Notes: a model not told the origin generated them from the letters alone. Counted from the first letter of the stretch, positions 8,235 to 16,743 are shown. The stretch: 64,000 nucleotides of DNA from Rhabdothermincola salaria (GCF_021246445.1 NZ_JAJQXW010000002.1:744001-808000); one strand, 5' to 3'. Translations and numbers: made by a program.

Positions 8235-9143
8235 CTACTCGGCGAAGTAGGACCGCCCGAGGAGATCGACGGGGAGCCAAGCTTCCAACGATCGCGTCCA
8301 GAGCTGTCCGGACTCGGGGTCGTACTCGACCGGAAGCCGGACGCCCTCGGGTACGACGGCATCCAGCCGGAGCGTGTCGGCCACGAGAAGGCTGCCCACG
8401 GCGAGCCGGTCGAAGGTGATGATGCCGGCGCGCCCGGGGTCGACGCCGGCGGCGGCGGCGAGTCGCTGGCCTTCCTGGATGACGCCGGGGGTGCTGAGAT
8501 AGACGGTCTCGCCCTCGGGGGTCGTGATCGGTTCCACGGAGATGACGTCGGGCACGCCGAGACGGTCGAGCTCGCGGGCGACCTCCCACTGGGCGACGAT
8601 CGGCACCGGGTGCCGCTCCACGAAGTCCGCCGCAGCCTCGGCGATGGCCCGGTTGACCGGTCCGGGTCGGAGGGACTCGATCGGCGGCGGGGTGTCGGTG
8701 AGCCCCACGGGTGCGATGCCCGAGGCGGGGTCGATGCGAAAGCCCCACGAGAACAGCCAGAGCGAATCGATCTGCTCGTCGGCGGCACGGTCCGGGGTGT
8801 AGCCGAGGACAGGGCTGTCCTCGAGGTCGCCGTCGGTCGCCTCGATCAGCCTGTCCACGACGCCCTGGTCGAGCTCCGCCGCCACCGTCCGGGCGGCATC
8901 AGGGTCCTGGGTCTCGAGCGCGAGACGGCGCGCGAGCCTCGAGCGCGCATCCATGGCGGTGGGCTCGACGATGGTGGTGGTCGGTGCCTCGGTGGCTGTC
9001 GACACCGGGGTCGAGCCGCGCGTCCCCACGCCGTTGCCAGCGTCGTCCTCCCGGCCGGAGCTGTCGCAGGCGCCGAGGGCCACCACGACGGCGACGACGG
9101 CGGCACCGCTGCGGATCAGCCGGGCATGTGGTCGGCGGCGCAT
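8235..9143 (-). CDS. Lipoprotein of unknown function
   Basis: The 302-residue product starts with MRRR, a hydrophobic segment and the lipobox ALGAC (Cys about residue 26), so it should be lipid-anchored outside the membrane. A Ser/Thr/Glu-rich linker (about 27-62) follows, then a globular domain of about 240 residues. That domain includes EAAADFVERHPVPIVAQWEV and a proline-rich VGLTDTPPPIESLRPGP stretch. I do not recognise the family. Neighbours (mgtE downstream, tRNA-Thr upstream) give no functional hint. The ATG at 9143 is chosen because it places the lipobox at a normal distance. Confidence 0.7.
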   Translation of the reverse strand: MRRRPHARLIRSGAAVVAVVVALGACDSSGREDDAGNGVGTRGSTPVSTATEAPTTTIVEPTAMDARSRLARRLALETQDPDAARTVAAELDQGVVDRLIEATDGDLEDSPVLGYTPDRAADEQIDSLWLFSWGFRIDPASGIAPVGLTDTPPPIESLRPGPVNRAIAEAAADFVERHPVPIVAQWEVARELDRLGVPDVISVEPITTPEGETVYLSTPGVIQEGQRLAAAAGVDPGRAGIITFDRLAVGSLLVADTLRLDAVVPEGVRLPVEYDPESGQLWTRSLEAWLPVDLLGRSYFAE

Positions 9144-9411
9144 ATCGGGCTACGACCTCGACCGCTCGGGTCGCTCGGTGCTGCTGTCGTCCATCCCGCT
9201 CCTCGATCGACCGGCCCGACCCATCGTCGCACCGATGCGCTCGGCGCCCCGGGGCGGGGAGAGCGGCGCATCCCGGACACCGCCGCGAACCGACATGTCG
9301 GGACACCTCGACTGGCTCGGAGCGCGAGCATCGATGTCGAGGCAGGCGGCTAGCGTTCGACCTCGCCCCGGTCGGGACCACACCGTCGTTGCCGGGGCCT
9401 CCGCAGCTCCC
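9144..9411. other. 268-bp non-coding interval between lipoprotein gene and tRNA-Thr
   Basis: Frames through this stretch are short and arginine/proline-rich on both strands. It should contain the promoters of the leftward lipoprotein gene and of the rightward tRNA. No clear -35/-10 pair stands out. Confidence 0.35.
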
Positions 9412-9485
9412 GCCCGAGTAGCTCAGTTGGTCAGAGCACCTGTCTTGTAAACAGGGGGTCCAGGGTTCGAATCCCTGCTCGGGCT
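9412..9485 (+). tRNA. tRNA-Thr (anticodon TGT)
   Basis: The acceptor arms GCCCGAG and CTCGGGC pair perfectly with a T discriminator. The D-arm is GCTCAGTTGGTCAGAGC. The anticodon stem CCTGT/ACAGG encloses the loop CTTGTAA, giving anticodon TGT. The T-arm is CAGGG-TTCGAAT-CCCTG. The 3' CCA is not encoded (CCG follows) and must be added enzymatically. Confidence 0.97.
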
Positions 9486-9498
9486 CCGTGAGATCTTG

Positions 9499-9690
9499 CT
9501 CCGGTCGGCAAGCAGTGACATCCAGCTCCGGTCGGCGAGCCTCCCTTCGCCGCCGTCGGCGAAACCCCTACGTCTGCTGAGCCTCCGTCGCTGCGCTCCT
9601 TCGGCTGTCACTGCGGTCGGCAAGCCTCCTTCGGTCGCCTTCGGCGAAGCGCGCGCGCTGGCTGAGCCTCCTTGCTGCGCAGCGTCGGCT
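9499..9690. repeat. Degenerate short-repeat patch downstream of tRNA-Thr
   Basis: CTCCGGTCGGCAAGC (9499-9513) recurs as CTCCGGTCGGCGAGC (9526-9540) and, shortened, as CGGTCGGCAAGC (9614-9625). CTGAGCCTCC occurs at 9576-9585 and 9662-9671, each followed by a TGCTGCG/CGCTGCG-like run. Self-complementary CTTCGGCGAAG elements also occur. The patterned CGG/CTTCGG composition makes open frames on several strands that are probably not genes. Together with its flanks (9486-9844) this is a 359-bp stretch without a gene. The origin of the repeats is unknown. Confidence 0.5.
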
Positions 9691-9844
9691 GTTGCCAGTC
9701 GGCTGACTCGGGCTGTCAGGTGGCGGCGGGCAGGCGCAGCGTCGCCGCCACACCGTGTCCCGACGAGCCCGCGAGGAGGGCGCCATGGCCTCCGAGCGGC
9801 TAGGCAAGGGGCATTCTCAGATGACGACACGGGGGGATCTACAT

Positions 9845-10600
9845 ATGCGACGGTTCGAGCAGAAGGTCGTGCTGGTGACGGGGGCGGCATCGGGCATCGG
9901 TCGGGCGACCGTCGAGCGCCTGGCGGAGGAGGGCGCCACGCTGGCCTGCCTCGACGTGCAGGCCGACGCCGTCGAGGAGGTGGCCGCCGCCGCTCGCCAG
10001 GCCGGCGTCGAGGCCCGGGCCTGGGTGTGCGACGTGGCCGACCAGTCGGATGTCGCCCGGGTGGTCGGCGAGGTGGTGGAGGCCTTCGGCCGCTTCGACG
10101 TGCTGTGCAACATCGCCGGCATCATGCGGACCAGCCACAGCCACGAGGTCCCCCGCGAGCAGTGGGACCTCGTCATCGGCGTGAACCTCACCGGCACGTT
10201 CCTGGTGACCGAGGCATGCCTACCCCACCTCCTCGAGAGCAGGGGCAACATCGTCATGGCCGCCTCGACCTCGAGCCTGTCGGGCCACCCCTACATGCTC
10301 GCCTACGCCGCCTCCAAGGGCGGGATCCTCTCGATGACCTACACCCTGGCGGTGGAGTACGCCAAGCGAGGTCTGCGGGTCAACGCGGTCGCCCCGGGCG
10401 GGATCGAGACCCCGCTCAGCGCGGCGACCGGCGCCATGCTCCCGCCGGACTCGGACTGGTCGCTCTTCGGTCGGATCTCGCCCGTCGACCAGAACCGGGG
10501 CCCCGACACGGTGGCGAGCACCATCGCCTTCCTCGCCTCCGACGACGCCGCCCACGTCAACGGCGAGTACGTCCGCGTCGACGGCGCCACCCTGGCTTGA
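9845..10600 (+). CDS. Short-chain dehydrogenase/reductase
   Basis: This classical SDR of 251 residues has the cofactor motif TGAASGIG at residues 12-19 and a CNIAG block near 88-92. A Ser-rich STSS region lies near 141-144, with the catalytic Tyr154 and Lys158 in YAASK. The acidic end of the second beta strand (CLDVQ) suggests NAD(H). The substrate is unknown. I prefer the ATG at 9845, which starts MRRFEQKVVLVTG. An in-frame ATG at 9821 has an AAGGGG sequence upstream and cannot be excluded. A large hairpin follows at 10655-10702. Confidence 0.85.
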   Translation: MRRFEQKVVLVTGAASGIGRATVERLAEEGATLACLDVQADAVEEVAAAARQAGVEARAWVCDVADQSDVARVVGEVVEAFGRFDVLCNIAGIMRTSHSHEVPREQWDLVIGVNLTGTFLVTEACLPHLLESRGNIVMAASTSSLSGHPYMLAYAASKGGILSMTYTLAVEYAKRGLRVNAVAPGGIETPLSAATGAMLPPDSDWSLFGRISPVDQNRGPDTVASTIAFLASDDAAHVNGEYVRVDGATLA

Positions 10601-10654
10601 GCAGGCCGTCCCCGACGTCGGGACGCCCACCCCATCCGCCGCCCACCGGTGTGA

Positions 10655-10702
10655 ACCTGTCGGGGATCTCGCGCCACCTGTGGGCGCACGTCTCCGACAG
10701 GT
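10655..10702. terminator. Two-tier hairpin between the SDR and DUF3263 genes
   Basis: ACCTGTCGG (10655-10663) pairs with CCGACAGGT (10694-10702), and the stem extends inward by about four more pairs including G-U wobbles. Inside it GCGCC (10671-10675) pairs with GGCGC (10683-10687) around a 7-base loop. It lies 54 bases past the SDR stop. A terminator is the simplest reading; a structured RNA upstream of the DUF3263 gene is the alternative. Confidence 0.5.
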
Positions 10703-10830
10703 ACGCGCGGGGGCGGGTCGGAAGGCGGGGAGCGTCGGCTGGTGAGTGGCGGTGGGGCGGGTCGGGAGGCGGTGCGTGCGACACTGGTGGGGTCCTTGTA
10801 TTCGAACCAACGGCGGGGAAAGCTCGACAC

Positions 10831-11094
10831 ATGGAACTGACCGATCGTGATCGGGCGATCCTGGACTTCGAACGCTCCTGGTGGAACGAGACGGGCCCCA
10901 AGGAGACGTTGATCCAGGAGAAGTTCGAGCTCTCGGCCACCCGCTACTACGAGGTCCTCGGTCAGCTCCTCGAGAGCCCCGAGGCCTACGAGTACGACCC
11001 GCTGGGCGTGCGTCGCCTGCGGCGCATGCGCGACCGCCGGCGCCGGGCCCGCCAGGAGTCTCGGAGCGAGACCACGGAGCAGCAAGGGCTGTGA
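10831..11094 (+). CDS. DUF3263 small protein
   Basis: This 87-residue protein begins MELTDRDRAILDFERSWW, the signature of the actinobacterial DUF3263 family, followed by LSATRYYEVLGQLL, which resembles a helix-turn-helix. The C-terminus is very basic (RRLRRMRDRRRRARQ), consistent with nucleic-acid binding, though the function is not established. It overlaps the next gene by four bases (GTGA). A DUF3263 gene followed by a LytR_C gene also occurs in mycobacteria (the Rv0430-Rv0431 pair), so the pairing is conserved. Confidence 0.85.
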   Translation: MELTDRDRAILDFERSWWNETGPKETLIQEKFELSATRYYEVLGQLLESPEAYEYDPLGVRRLRRMRDRRRRARQESRSETTEQQGL

Positions 11095-11606
11095 ACCCGC
11101 CGGCCGGCCCGGGCGGCTCCGAGCCGGCGCGCGACAACCTCGTCGGCGCCGTGCTCATCGTCATCGCCGTCGTCATCGGCGTGGTGCTGCTGGTGAAGGG
11201 CTACGACGAGGAGGGCACGCTGGTGTCCACCGGCGACGACACCGAGCAGGCGACCACGACCACCAGCGTCGACCCGGATGCCACCACCACCACGGTCCCG
11301 CCGGCGGTGCGACCGCCGGCCGAGGTGCCGGTGATGGTGGCCAACGGCGCCGGGGTCAGCGGCGCCGCCGGCACCCTGCAGGCCCAGCTCCAAGGCGACG
11401 GTTACACCCAGGTCGAGACCACCAACGCCTCGCCGGTCACCACCACGCTGGTCTACTTCGTGGAGGGGTCCCAGGCCGAGGCCGAGGCCCTGGCCACCAC
11501 CCTCGGCACCGACCCGGCCGCGGTCAGGGTGATGCCGGCCGAGCCGCCCGCCGATCCCGCCGGCGCCTCGCTGCTGGTCGTGCTGGGTCCCGACCTGGCC
11601 GCCTGA
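11091..11606 (+). CDS. Membrane-anchored LytR_C domain protein
   Basis: The 171-residue protein has one N-terminal membrane segment (VGAVLIVIAVVIGVVLLV, about residues 18-35) and a Thr-rich linker (TTTTSVDPDATTTTVPP). A C-terminal LytR/CpsA/Psr-tail domain (about 75-171) begins VPVMVANGAGVSGAAGTLQ. It should face the cell-wall space. The mycobacterial counterpart in the same gene order (Rv0431/VirR) influences envelope integrity and vesicle release. The GTG start at 11091 overlaps the DUF3263 stop, and otsB follows after four bases, so the three genes probably form one transcript. Confidence 0.82.
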   Translation: MNPPAGPGGSEPARDNLVGAVLIVIAVVIGVVLLVKGYDEEGTLVSTGDDTEQATTTTSVDPDATTTTVPPAVRPPAEVPVMVANGAGVSGAAGTLQAQLQGDGYTQVETTNASPVTTTLVYFVEGSQAEAEALATTLGTDPAAVRVMPAEPPADPAGASLLVVLGPDLAA

Positions 11607-11609
11607 CGC

Positions 11610-12392
11610 GTGGCCACCGACCCGGCCGAGGCGCTCCTCGCCTTCGACGGTGTCCTGGCCGCGCCCCACCGGGCCGGGGTCTTCACCGACTTCGACGGCA
11701 CGCTGGCCGCCATCGTCGCCGACCCCGACACGTCGCGGCCGCTCCACGGGTCGGTCGAGGTCCTCGACCGGTTGGCCGGCGTGGTGGCCCGGGTGGCGGT
11801 GATCTCGGGACGCCCGGTGGCCTTCCTCGAGCGCTTCTTCCCCAGCTCGGTCACCGTCTCGGGTCTGTACGGCCTGCAGCGGGTGGTGGGCGGCACCCGC
11901 GACGACCATCCCGAGGCCGCCGCGTGGGCCCCCGTGGTCGACGAGGTGGTGACCGCCGCACGCGACGGCGGGCCCGACGGCATGCGCGTCGAGCACAAAG
12001 AGCTGTCGGTCACCCTCCACTACCGAGAGCACCCCGAGCTCGCCGGTGAGGTGGAGGCCTGGGCGGCGGCCGAGGCGGTGCGCACCGGGCTCGAGAAGAA
12101 CTCGGCGCGCATGTCGGTGGAGCTGCACCCACCGGTGCCCGCCGACAAGGGCACGGCCCTGCTCGACCTGGCCGACGGCTTGGCGGCGGTGTGCTTCCTG
12201 GGCGACGACGTGGGCGACCTGCCGGCGTTCGCCGCGCTCGACGTGCTGGCCGAGCGGGGCGTGGCCACGGTCAAGGTGGCCGTGTCCTCCGACGAGCAGG
12301 ACCAGCGCCTGGCCGACACCGCCGACGTGCACGTCGACGGGCCCGAGGGCGCCCTCGAGCTCCTCGGGGCCCTCGCCGACCGACTGACCTGA
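11610..12392 (+). CDS. otsB: Trehalose-6-phosphate phosphatase
   Basis: OtsB dephosphorylates trehalose-6-phosphate to trehalose. The 260-residue HAD-superfamily enzyme has the nucleophile motif FTDFDGTLA (Asp27, Asp29), the motif II region VAVISGRP, and the acidic motif GDDVGDLPAF near residues 195-204. The start is a GTG at 11610. It lies downstream of the DUF3263/LytR_C pair rather than next to otsA. The otsA gene is on the opposite strand about 1 kb away, separated by a sterol-desaturase-like gene. Confidence 0.92.
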   Translation: MATDPAEALLAFDGVLAAPHRAGVFTDFDGTLAAIVADPDTSRPLHGSVEVLDRLAGVVARVAVISGRPVAFLERFFPSSVTVSGLYGLQRVVGGTRDDHPEAAAWAPVVDEVVTAARDGGPDGMRVEHKELSVTLHYREHPELAGEVEAWAAAEAVRTGLEKNSARMSVELHPPVPADKGTALLDLADGLAAVCFLGDDVGDLPAFAALDVLAERGVATVKVAVSSDEQDQRLADTADVHVDGPEGALELLGALADRLT

Positions 12393-12436
12393 GCGCCGGG
12401 CGCTGAACGCCGGGCCCTGGATCTGGTCTGACGCCG

Positions 12437-13438
12437 TCAGCGGCGGAGGTCGGCGGCCACTTTGCGGAACGGGTACACCAGCTGGCGGCCGTAGGTGGCC
12501 AGCACCGCGGCGGGGCGGGTCGAGTGCTCCAGGGGGAAGTCCTGGTCGTCGATCCCCACCCCCGGGTACTCGTCGGCGGGGTGGTACTGGGTGCGGAACA
12601 GGCGGTCCCAGATGCTGCAGATGGCCCCGAAGTTCTTGTCCCAGTGCGGCTCCTGGGTGGAGTGGTGGATCCGGTGGGACTGAGGGGTGACGACGACGTA
12701 GCGCAGCGGCCCGAGGTTGGTGCGCAGGTTGGCGTGGGTGAAGCCCGTGAAGTACACGGTGCCCAGCGCCAACAGCAGGGCCGCCTCGTCGCCCAGCCCG
12801 AGCAGGCGGGCGGGCACGTAGGCGAGCGTGGCCGACACGATCGACTCGAAGAAGTGCACCCGGTTGTCGGTCAGCGCGCTCATGGCCCGCTGGGAGTGGT
12901 GCACCTGGTGGAAGCGCCACAGGGGCGGCACCTTGTGGCGCACCCAGTGGCTGAACCACATGAAGAAGTCGGCGAGGAGGAAGGCCAGCACGAAGGCGAC
13001 GGCGGTGCCCAGCGTGCCCTCGACGTCGAGGGCGGTGCCGCCGAGGGGACCGTCGTAGAGGGCGTCGAGCACGTGCACGTACCCGGCCACCAGGGTGAGG
13101 GTGAAGAAGGGGGCCAGCAGCAACCAGGCCAGGTCCTGGGCGCCGCCGGTGCTGAGCAGGCCCTCCCCCCGTCGTGCCGGCCAGCGCCACTCGAGCAGGG
13201 CGAGCACCGCCAGGAACACCCAGTAGGCAGGGTGCAGCACGGTGTGGGACCAGCCCTTGGCGACATCGCTCAGCAGCACGCCCCCGTTGGCCGACTGGAA
13301 GCGGTCGGCCAGGGCCGGGACGACGAGGGCCAGCGCGACGACGGCGGCGGCGAGGGCGGCGAACACGGCGACGCCCCGCCCGGTCAGGCGGATGCCGGTC
13401 TCGGTACCGGACGGCTCGGTGGGCTCGGCGGTGGTCAC
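12437..13438 (-). CDS. Sterol desaturase/fatty acid hydroxylase family membrane protein
   Basis: This 333-residue integral membrane protein of the di-iron hydroxylase superfamily has several hydrophobic segments (about 27-45, 68-85, 105-125, 140-160, 205-225). Histidine clusters include WFSHWVRHK, WRFHQVHHS, HANLRTN and SHRIHHSTQEPHWDKNF, which match the HX3-4H...HXXHH iron ligands. It probably hydroxylates or desaturates a lipid; the substrate is not predictable. The gene begins 8 bases after otsA on the same strand and likely shares its transcript. Confidence 0.85.
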   Translation of the reverse strand: MTTAEPTEPSGTETGIRLTGRGVAVFAALAAAVVALALVVPALADRFQSANGGVLLSDVAKGWSHTVLHPAYWVFLAVLALLEWRWPARRGEGLLSTGGAQDLAWLLLAPFFTLTLVAGYVHVLDALYDGPLGGTALDVEGTLGTAVAFVLAFLLADFFMWFSHWVRHKVPPLWRFHQVHHSQRAMSALTDNRVHFFESIVSATLAYVPARLLGLGDEAALLLALGTVYFTGFTHANLRTNLGPLRYVVVTPQSHRIHHSTQEPHWDKNFGAICSIWDRLFRTQYHPADEYPGVGIDDQDFPLEHSTRPAAVLATYGRQLVYPFRKVAADLRR

Positions 13439-13445
13439 GAGCGGC

Positions 13446-14819
13446 TCACCCGGCGGCGTCGAGCTGCTCGTCGAGCCAGTCGGCGGGGCGCCGGGCGCCG
13501 GCCCTCGCCTTGAGCGCCCGACCCTCGTCGGCCCGCGCGGCCCGTCCGACGGCCAGGGCGTCGGCGAGGGCGTCGGCGGTGCCGCTCACGTCGTAGGGGT
13601 GCACGGCGCGGGCCACGTCGCCGAGGGAGTCCCAGATGCCGGCTTCGGGGCTGAGCAGCAGCAGCGCATCGCGGTCGTTGACCAGCGGCCCCTCGCTGGC
13701 GACGAGGTTCAGCCCGTCGCGGATGGGGTTGACGAGGAAGACGTCGGCCCGGCGCAGGGCGGCGACCGACCGGGGGAAGTCGTCGGTGGGGTCGAGGACG
13801 ATGGGCTCCCACCCGGGTGTCCCCCACCGCTCGTTGATGCGGCGCACGACCGTCTCGACCTCCTGGCGGTAGGCCAGGTACTCCGGCAGCCCCTCTCGTG
13901 AGGGGTAGACGAACGCCCCGAACACGACCCGCTCGCGCCACTGCGGATACCGCTCGAGCAGGTCCTCGTAGGCGGCGAAGCCGCGCAGGATGTTCTTCGA
14001 CAGCTCGATGCGGTCGACCCGGACCACGAAGGCGCGGTCGCCGACGAGGTGGTCGAGCTCGTCGAGGGCGGTGGCGCAGGCCGGTGACGCGGCCACCGCC
14101 CCGATGTCGTCGGGATCCGACGCGAGGGCGGACACGAAGGTGGTGGGGGTGCGGCCCAGCTGCTCGGCGCAGCAGGCGGCGAAGGCGTCGGCCCAACGGC
14201 GGCTGTGGAAGCCGCAGGCGTGGTGCCCGGCCATGCCCTCGAGCAGCTCGGCCCCGAGGTCGGTGGGCAGGACGCGCCACGTGTCGGGGTTGGCGAACGG
14301 GGTGTGGCTGAAGTGCACGGTGCGCAGGTCCGGCCGGCGCTGGGCGAGGATCCCGCCCACCAGGGCCAGGTGGTAGTCCTGCACCAGCACCGCCGCCCCG
14401 TCGGGTGCGTCGTCGGCCACCACCTCGGCGAAGGCGGCGTTGACGTCGCGGTAGGCCTGCCACGCCTCGCGGAAGCGGGTGTCGAAGCGGGGCCGGCGAG
14501 CCAGGTCGTAGAGGCCGTGGTGCAGGAACCACAAGGTGGCGTTGCACACCACGTCGTAGGCCATCCGGTACTGATCGGGGTCGATGGCGAGGCTGCGGAC
14601 GCGGAAGCCCTCGGCCTCCACCACCCCCTGTTCGGAGGCTCGCCGGTCCCCGTCGCTCATCGCGGCTGCCACCCAGGTGGCGTCGGTCCCGGCCACGAGC
14701 GGGCCGATGCCCGACACCAGCCCTCCGGCGCCACGCTTGGCGACCAGGTCCCCGCTGTCGGCGACCTGGAAGGTCACGGGACCTCGGTTGGACACGATCA
14801 CCACGGGTCGCTGGGCCAT
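13446..14819 (-). CDS. otsA: Alpha,alpha-trehalose-phosphate synthase
   Basis: OtsA joins a nucleotide-activated glucose to glucose-6-phosphate. The protein has 457 residues and a GT20 fold. VIVSNRGPVTF at the N-terminus is the characteristic start. RGAGGLVSGIGPLV forms the glucose-6-phosphate/nucleotide loop, VQDYHLALVGGIL is typical of the family, and the GT-B C-terminal half has RDGLNLVASEG. It lies divergent to the glycerate kinase gene and 8 bases upstream of the sterol-desaturase-like gene. Together with otsB it gives the classic two-step trehalose route. Confidence 0.95.
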   Translation of the reverse strand: MAQRPVVIVSNRGPVTFQVADSGDLVAKRGAGGLVSGIGPLVAGTDATWVAAAMSDGDRRASEQGVVEAEGFRVRSLAIDPDQYRMAYDVVCNATLWFLHHGLYDLARRPRFDTRFREAWQAYRDVNAAFAEVVADDAPDGAAVLVQDYHLALVGGILAQRRPDLRTVHFSHTPFANPDTWRVLPTDLGAELLEGMAGHHACGFHSRRWADAFAACCAEQLGRTPTTFVSALASDPDDIGAVAASPACATALDELDHLVGDRAFVVRVDRIELSKNILRGFAAYEDLLERYPQWRERVVFGAFVYPSREGLPEYLAYRQEVETVVRRINERWGTPGWEPIVLDPTDDFPRSVAALRRADVFLVNPIRDGLNLVASEGPLVNDRDALLLLSPEAGIWDSLGDVARAVHPYDVSGTADALADALAVGRAARADEGRALKARAGARRPADWLDEQLDAAG

Positions 14820-14825
14820 GGGTGC

Positions 14826-14831
14826 GTTTTA
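14826..14831 (-). promoter_or_regulatory. Candidate leaderless -10 of otsA
   Basis: TAAAAC on the minus strand lies 6 bases before the ATG at 14819. The final T of the TANNNT pattern is replaced by C. Confidence 0.35.
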
Positions 14832-14897
14832 CCTGCTCTGAGCCCTCGGCTCGTCCCGACCGGCTGTCCGGCCGGGCCCGGTCGCCCCGAGCTGGGC

Positions 14898-14903
14898 CAG
14901 GAT
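14898..14903 (+). promoter_or_regulatory. Candidate leaderless -10 of the glycerate kinase gene
   Basis: CAGGAT lies 6 bases before the GTG at 14910. The first T of the pattern is replaced by C. The same CAGGAT hexamer precedes the small exported protein gene at 50620. Confidence 0.35.
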
Positions 14904-14909
14904 GGGGAC

Positions 14910-15914
14910 GTGCGCGTGCTGGTGGCCCCGGACAAGTTCAAGTCGACGGCCACCGCCGTCGAGGTGACGGAGGCGCTGGTGGCCGCCCTCGCCCGAGACG
15001 GTCACGAGGCGACCGGGGTGCCGATGGCCGACGGCGGGGAGGGCTTCCTCGACGCACTCGGTGGCCCCAACCGGGTGGCCACCGTGCGCGGGCCCCTCGG
15101 CGAGCCGGTGGAGGCGGCCTGGCGCCTGCACCGCCGGGCGGCCGTCATCGAGATGGCCCGGGCGTCGGGCCTGGCCCTGGTGGGGGGCCCGGAGGCCAAC
15201 GACCCGATCGGGGCCTCCACGGCCGGCACCGGTGAGCTGATCGCCCTGGCCGTCGAGTCGGGCGCCACCCGGGTCCTCGTGGGCGTGGGCGGTTCGGCCA
15301 CCACCGACGGCGGGTTGGGGGCGCTGGAGGCCCTGCACCCACCCCAACGGCTCCGGGGCGTCGAGCTCGTCGTGGCCTGCGACGTGACCACCTCGTTCGT
15401 CGACGCCGCCGCCGTCTTCGGTCCCCAGAAGGGGGCGTCGCCGGCCCAGGTGGAGCTGCTCTCCCGTCGCCTGGCTCGCCTCGCTCAGGTCTACGAGCGG
15501 GAGTCGGGCATCGACGTCACCGCCCTGGTCGGGGCCGGGGCCGCCGGAGGGCTGGCCGGGGGCCTGGCCACGGTGGGGGCCGACCTGGTCTCGGGCTTCG
15601 AGGTCGTCGCCGAGGAGGTGGGTCTCGACGAGCTCATGGAGGACGTCGACCTCGTCGTGACCGGTGAGGGCTTCCTCGACCAGGAGTCATTCGCCGGCAA
15701 AGTGGTGGGCGGCGTGACCGAGCTGGCGGCCGAGGTGGGCGTGCCCGTGCTGGCCGTGGTCGGCGAGGTGGTCGACCCCCTGCCCGCCCTGCCCGACCAC
15801 CTCACCGTGGTGTCGCTCAGCGAGCTCGTGGGCGCCGACGCCTCGCGGGCCGACCCCTGCGCCGCGGCGGTGCGAGCCGTGCTCGCCCACTGCGGCCCGA
15901 GCGACCGCCGCTGA
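14910..15914 (+). CDS. Glycerate kinase (GlxK/GarK family)
   Basis: Family members phosphorylate D-glycerate with ATP, feeding it into glycolysis. The 334-residue protein begins VRVLVAPDKFKSTATAVEV, the family N-terminus. It carries PMADGGEGFLDAL (near residues 32-44), a glycine-rich GVGGSATTDGGLGAL loop (near 128-142) and VVTGEGFLDQESFAGK (near 248-263). The GTG start at 14910 is chosen because the alignment-like start begins there; the longer upstream frame is antisense to otsA. It converges with the CitE-type gene, with 7 bases between the stops. Confidence 0.9.
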   Translation: MRVLVAPDKFKSTATAVEVTEALVAALARDGHEATGVPMADGGEGFLDALGGPNRVATVRGPLGEPVEAAWRLHRRAAVIEMARASGLALVGGPEANDPIGASTAGTGELIALAVESGATRVLVGVGGSATTDGGLGALEALHPPQRLRGVELVVACDVTTSFVDAAAVFGPQKGASPAQVELLSRRLARLAQVYERESGIDVTALVGAGAAGGLAGGLATVGADLVSGFEVVAEEVGLDELMEDVDLVVTGEGFLDQESFAGKVVGGVTELAAEVGVPVLAVVGEVVDPLPALPDHLTVVSLSELVGADASRADPCAAAVRAVLAHCGPSDRR

Positions 15915-15921
15915 GGCGGGA

Positions 15922-16743
15922 TCAGTCGTCGCCCGCGGTGGCGAGGACGGCTCGGGCCCGGGCCGCGACGACCTCGTCGACCATGAGGCCCTCGAAGGCG
16001 ATGGTGGCGCCTCCCGCGTCGGCGAAGGCGGCGAGGAGGCGTCGGGCCCAGTCGAGCTCCTCGGCCGAGGGGAGGAACGCCTCGTTGGCCAGGCCGACCT
16101 GGGCCGGGTGGATGCACAGCTTCCCGGAGTAGCCGAGGGCCCGGGCCTGGCGGGCCTCGAGCACGAAGCGCTCGGCGTCGCCGAAGTCGAGGGTCACCAT
16201 GTCGAGGGCGGGCACGCCTCCCAGCCGGGCGGCCATGGCCACCGAGGCGCGGGCGTGGGCCACCTCGGCGTTGTCGGGGGTGCGCACCCCGCCGAGGTCG
16301 GCGACGTAGTCCTCGGCGCCGAAGTAGCAACCGACCACCGGGCCCTGCAGCAGGAGGCGGGCGTCGACCACGCCCCGCACCGTCTCCAGGCCCGCGACCA
16401 CCGGGCGGTCGCCGAGGAGGTGCTCGAGGCGATCCAGCTGCCCCACGGTCTCGACCTTGGGGACCACGACGGCGGCCAGATCGGCGGGCAGGGCGGCCAC
16501 GTCGGCCTCGAACCACTCGGTGCCGGGTGGGTTGACCCGCACGCACACGGAGAGCCCCGACGGCAGCTCGGCCCGCACGGCGGTGAGGCCGGCCCGGGCC
16601 TCGTCCTTGGCATGGGCGGGGACGGCGTCCTCGAGGTCGAGCACCACGGCGTCGGGCTCCGAGCGGGGTGCCTTGGCGGCCAGGTCCGGTCGGCTCGCGG
16701 GCACGAACAGCAGGCTGCGCCAGCGCCGGTCGACCGCGCTCAT
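15922..16743 (-). CDS. CitE-like HpcH/HpaI-family acyl-CoA lyase
   Basis: This 273-residue TIM-barrel protein belongs to the CitE/HpcH family, which cleaves or forms malyl-, citramalyl- or 3-hydroxyacyl-CoA with a divalent metal. It begins [19 protein letters not shown]. Acidic metal-site blocks are [18 protein letters not shown] and [13 protein letters not shown], with [14 protein letters not shown] near residue 225. The ATG at 16743 overlaps the MaoC stop (ATGA). The order ACAD-ACAD-MaoC-CitE resembles the mycobacterial Rv2498c-Rv2500c segment, where the CitE homologue acts on a 3-hydroxyacyl-CoA. That role is inferred here, not shown. Confidence 0.85.
   Translation of the reverse strand: MSAVDRRWRSLLFVPASRPDLAAKAPRSEPDAVVLDLEDAVPAHAKDEARAGLTAVRAELPSGLSVCVRVNPPGTEWFEADVAALPADLAAVVVPKVETVGQLDRLEHLLGDRPVVAGLETVRGVVDARLLLQGPVVGCYFGAEDYVADLGGVRTPDNAEVAHARASVAMAARLGGVPALDMVTLDFGDAERFVLEARQARALGYSGKLCIHPAQVGLANEAFLPSAEELDWARRLLAAFADAGGATIAFEGLMVDEVVAARARAVLATAGDD

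Noticed and set aside
9496-9800. Possible coding sequence across the repeat patch after tRNA-Thr
   Set aside because: Frames on both strands are Arg/Ser/Pro-rich, derive from the CGG/CTTCGG repeats, and lack a start with a ribosome or leaderless signal.
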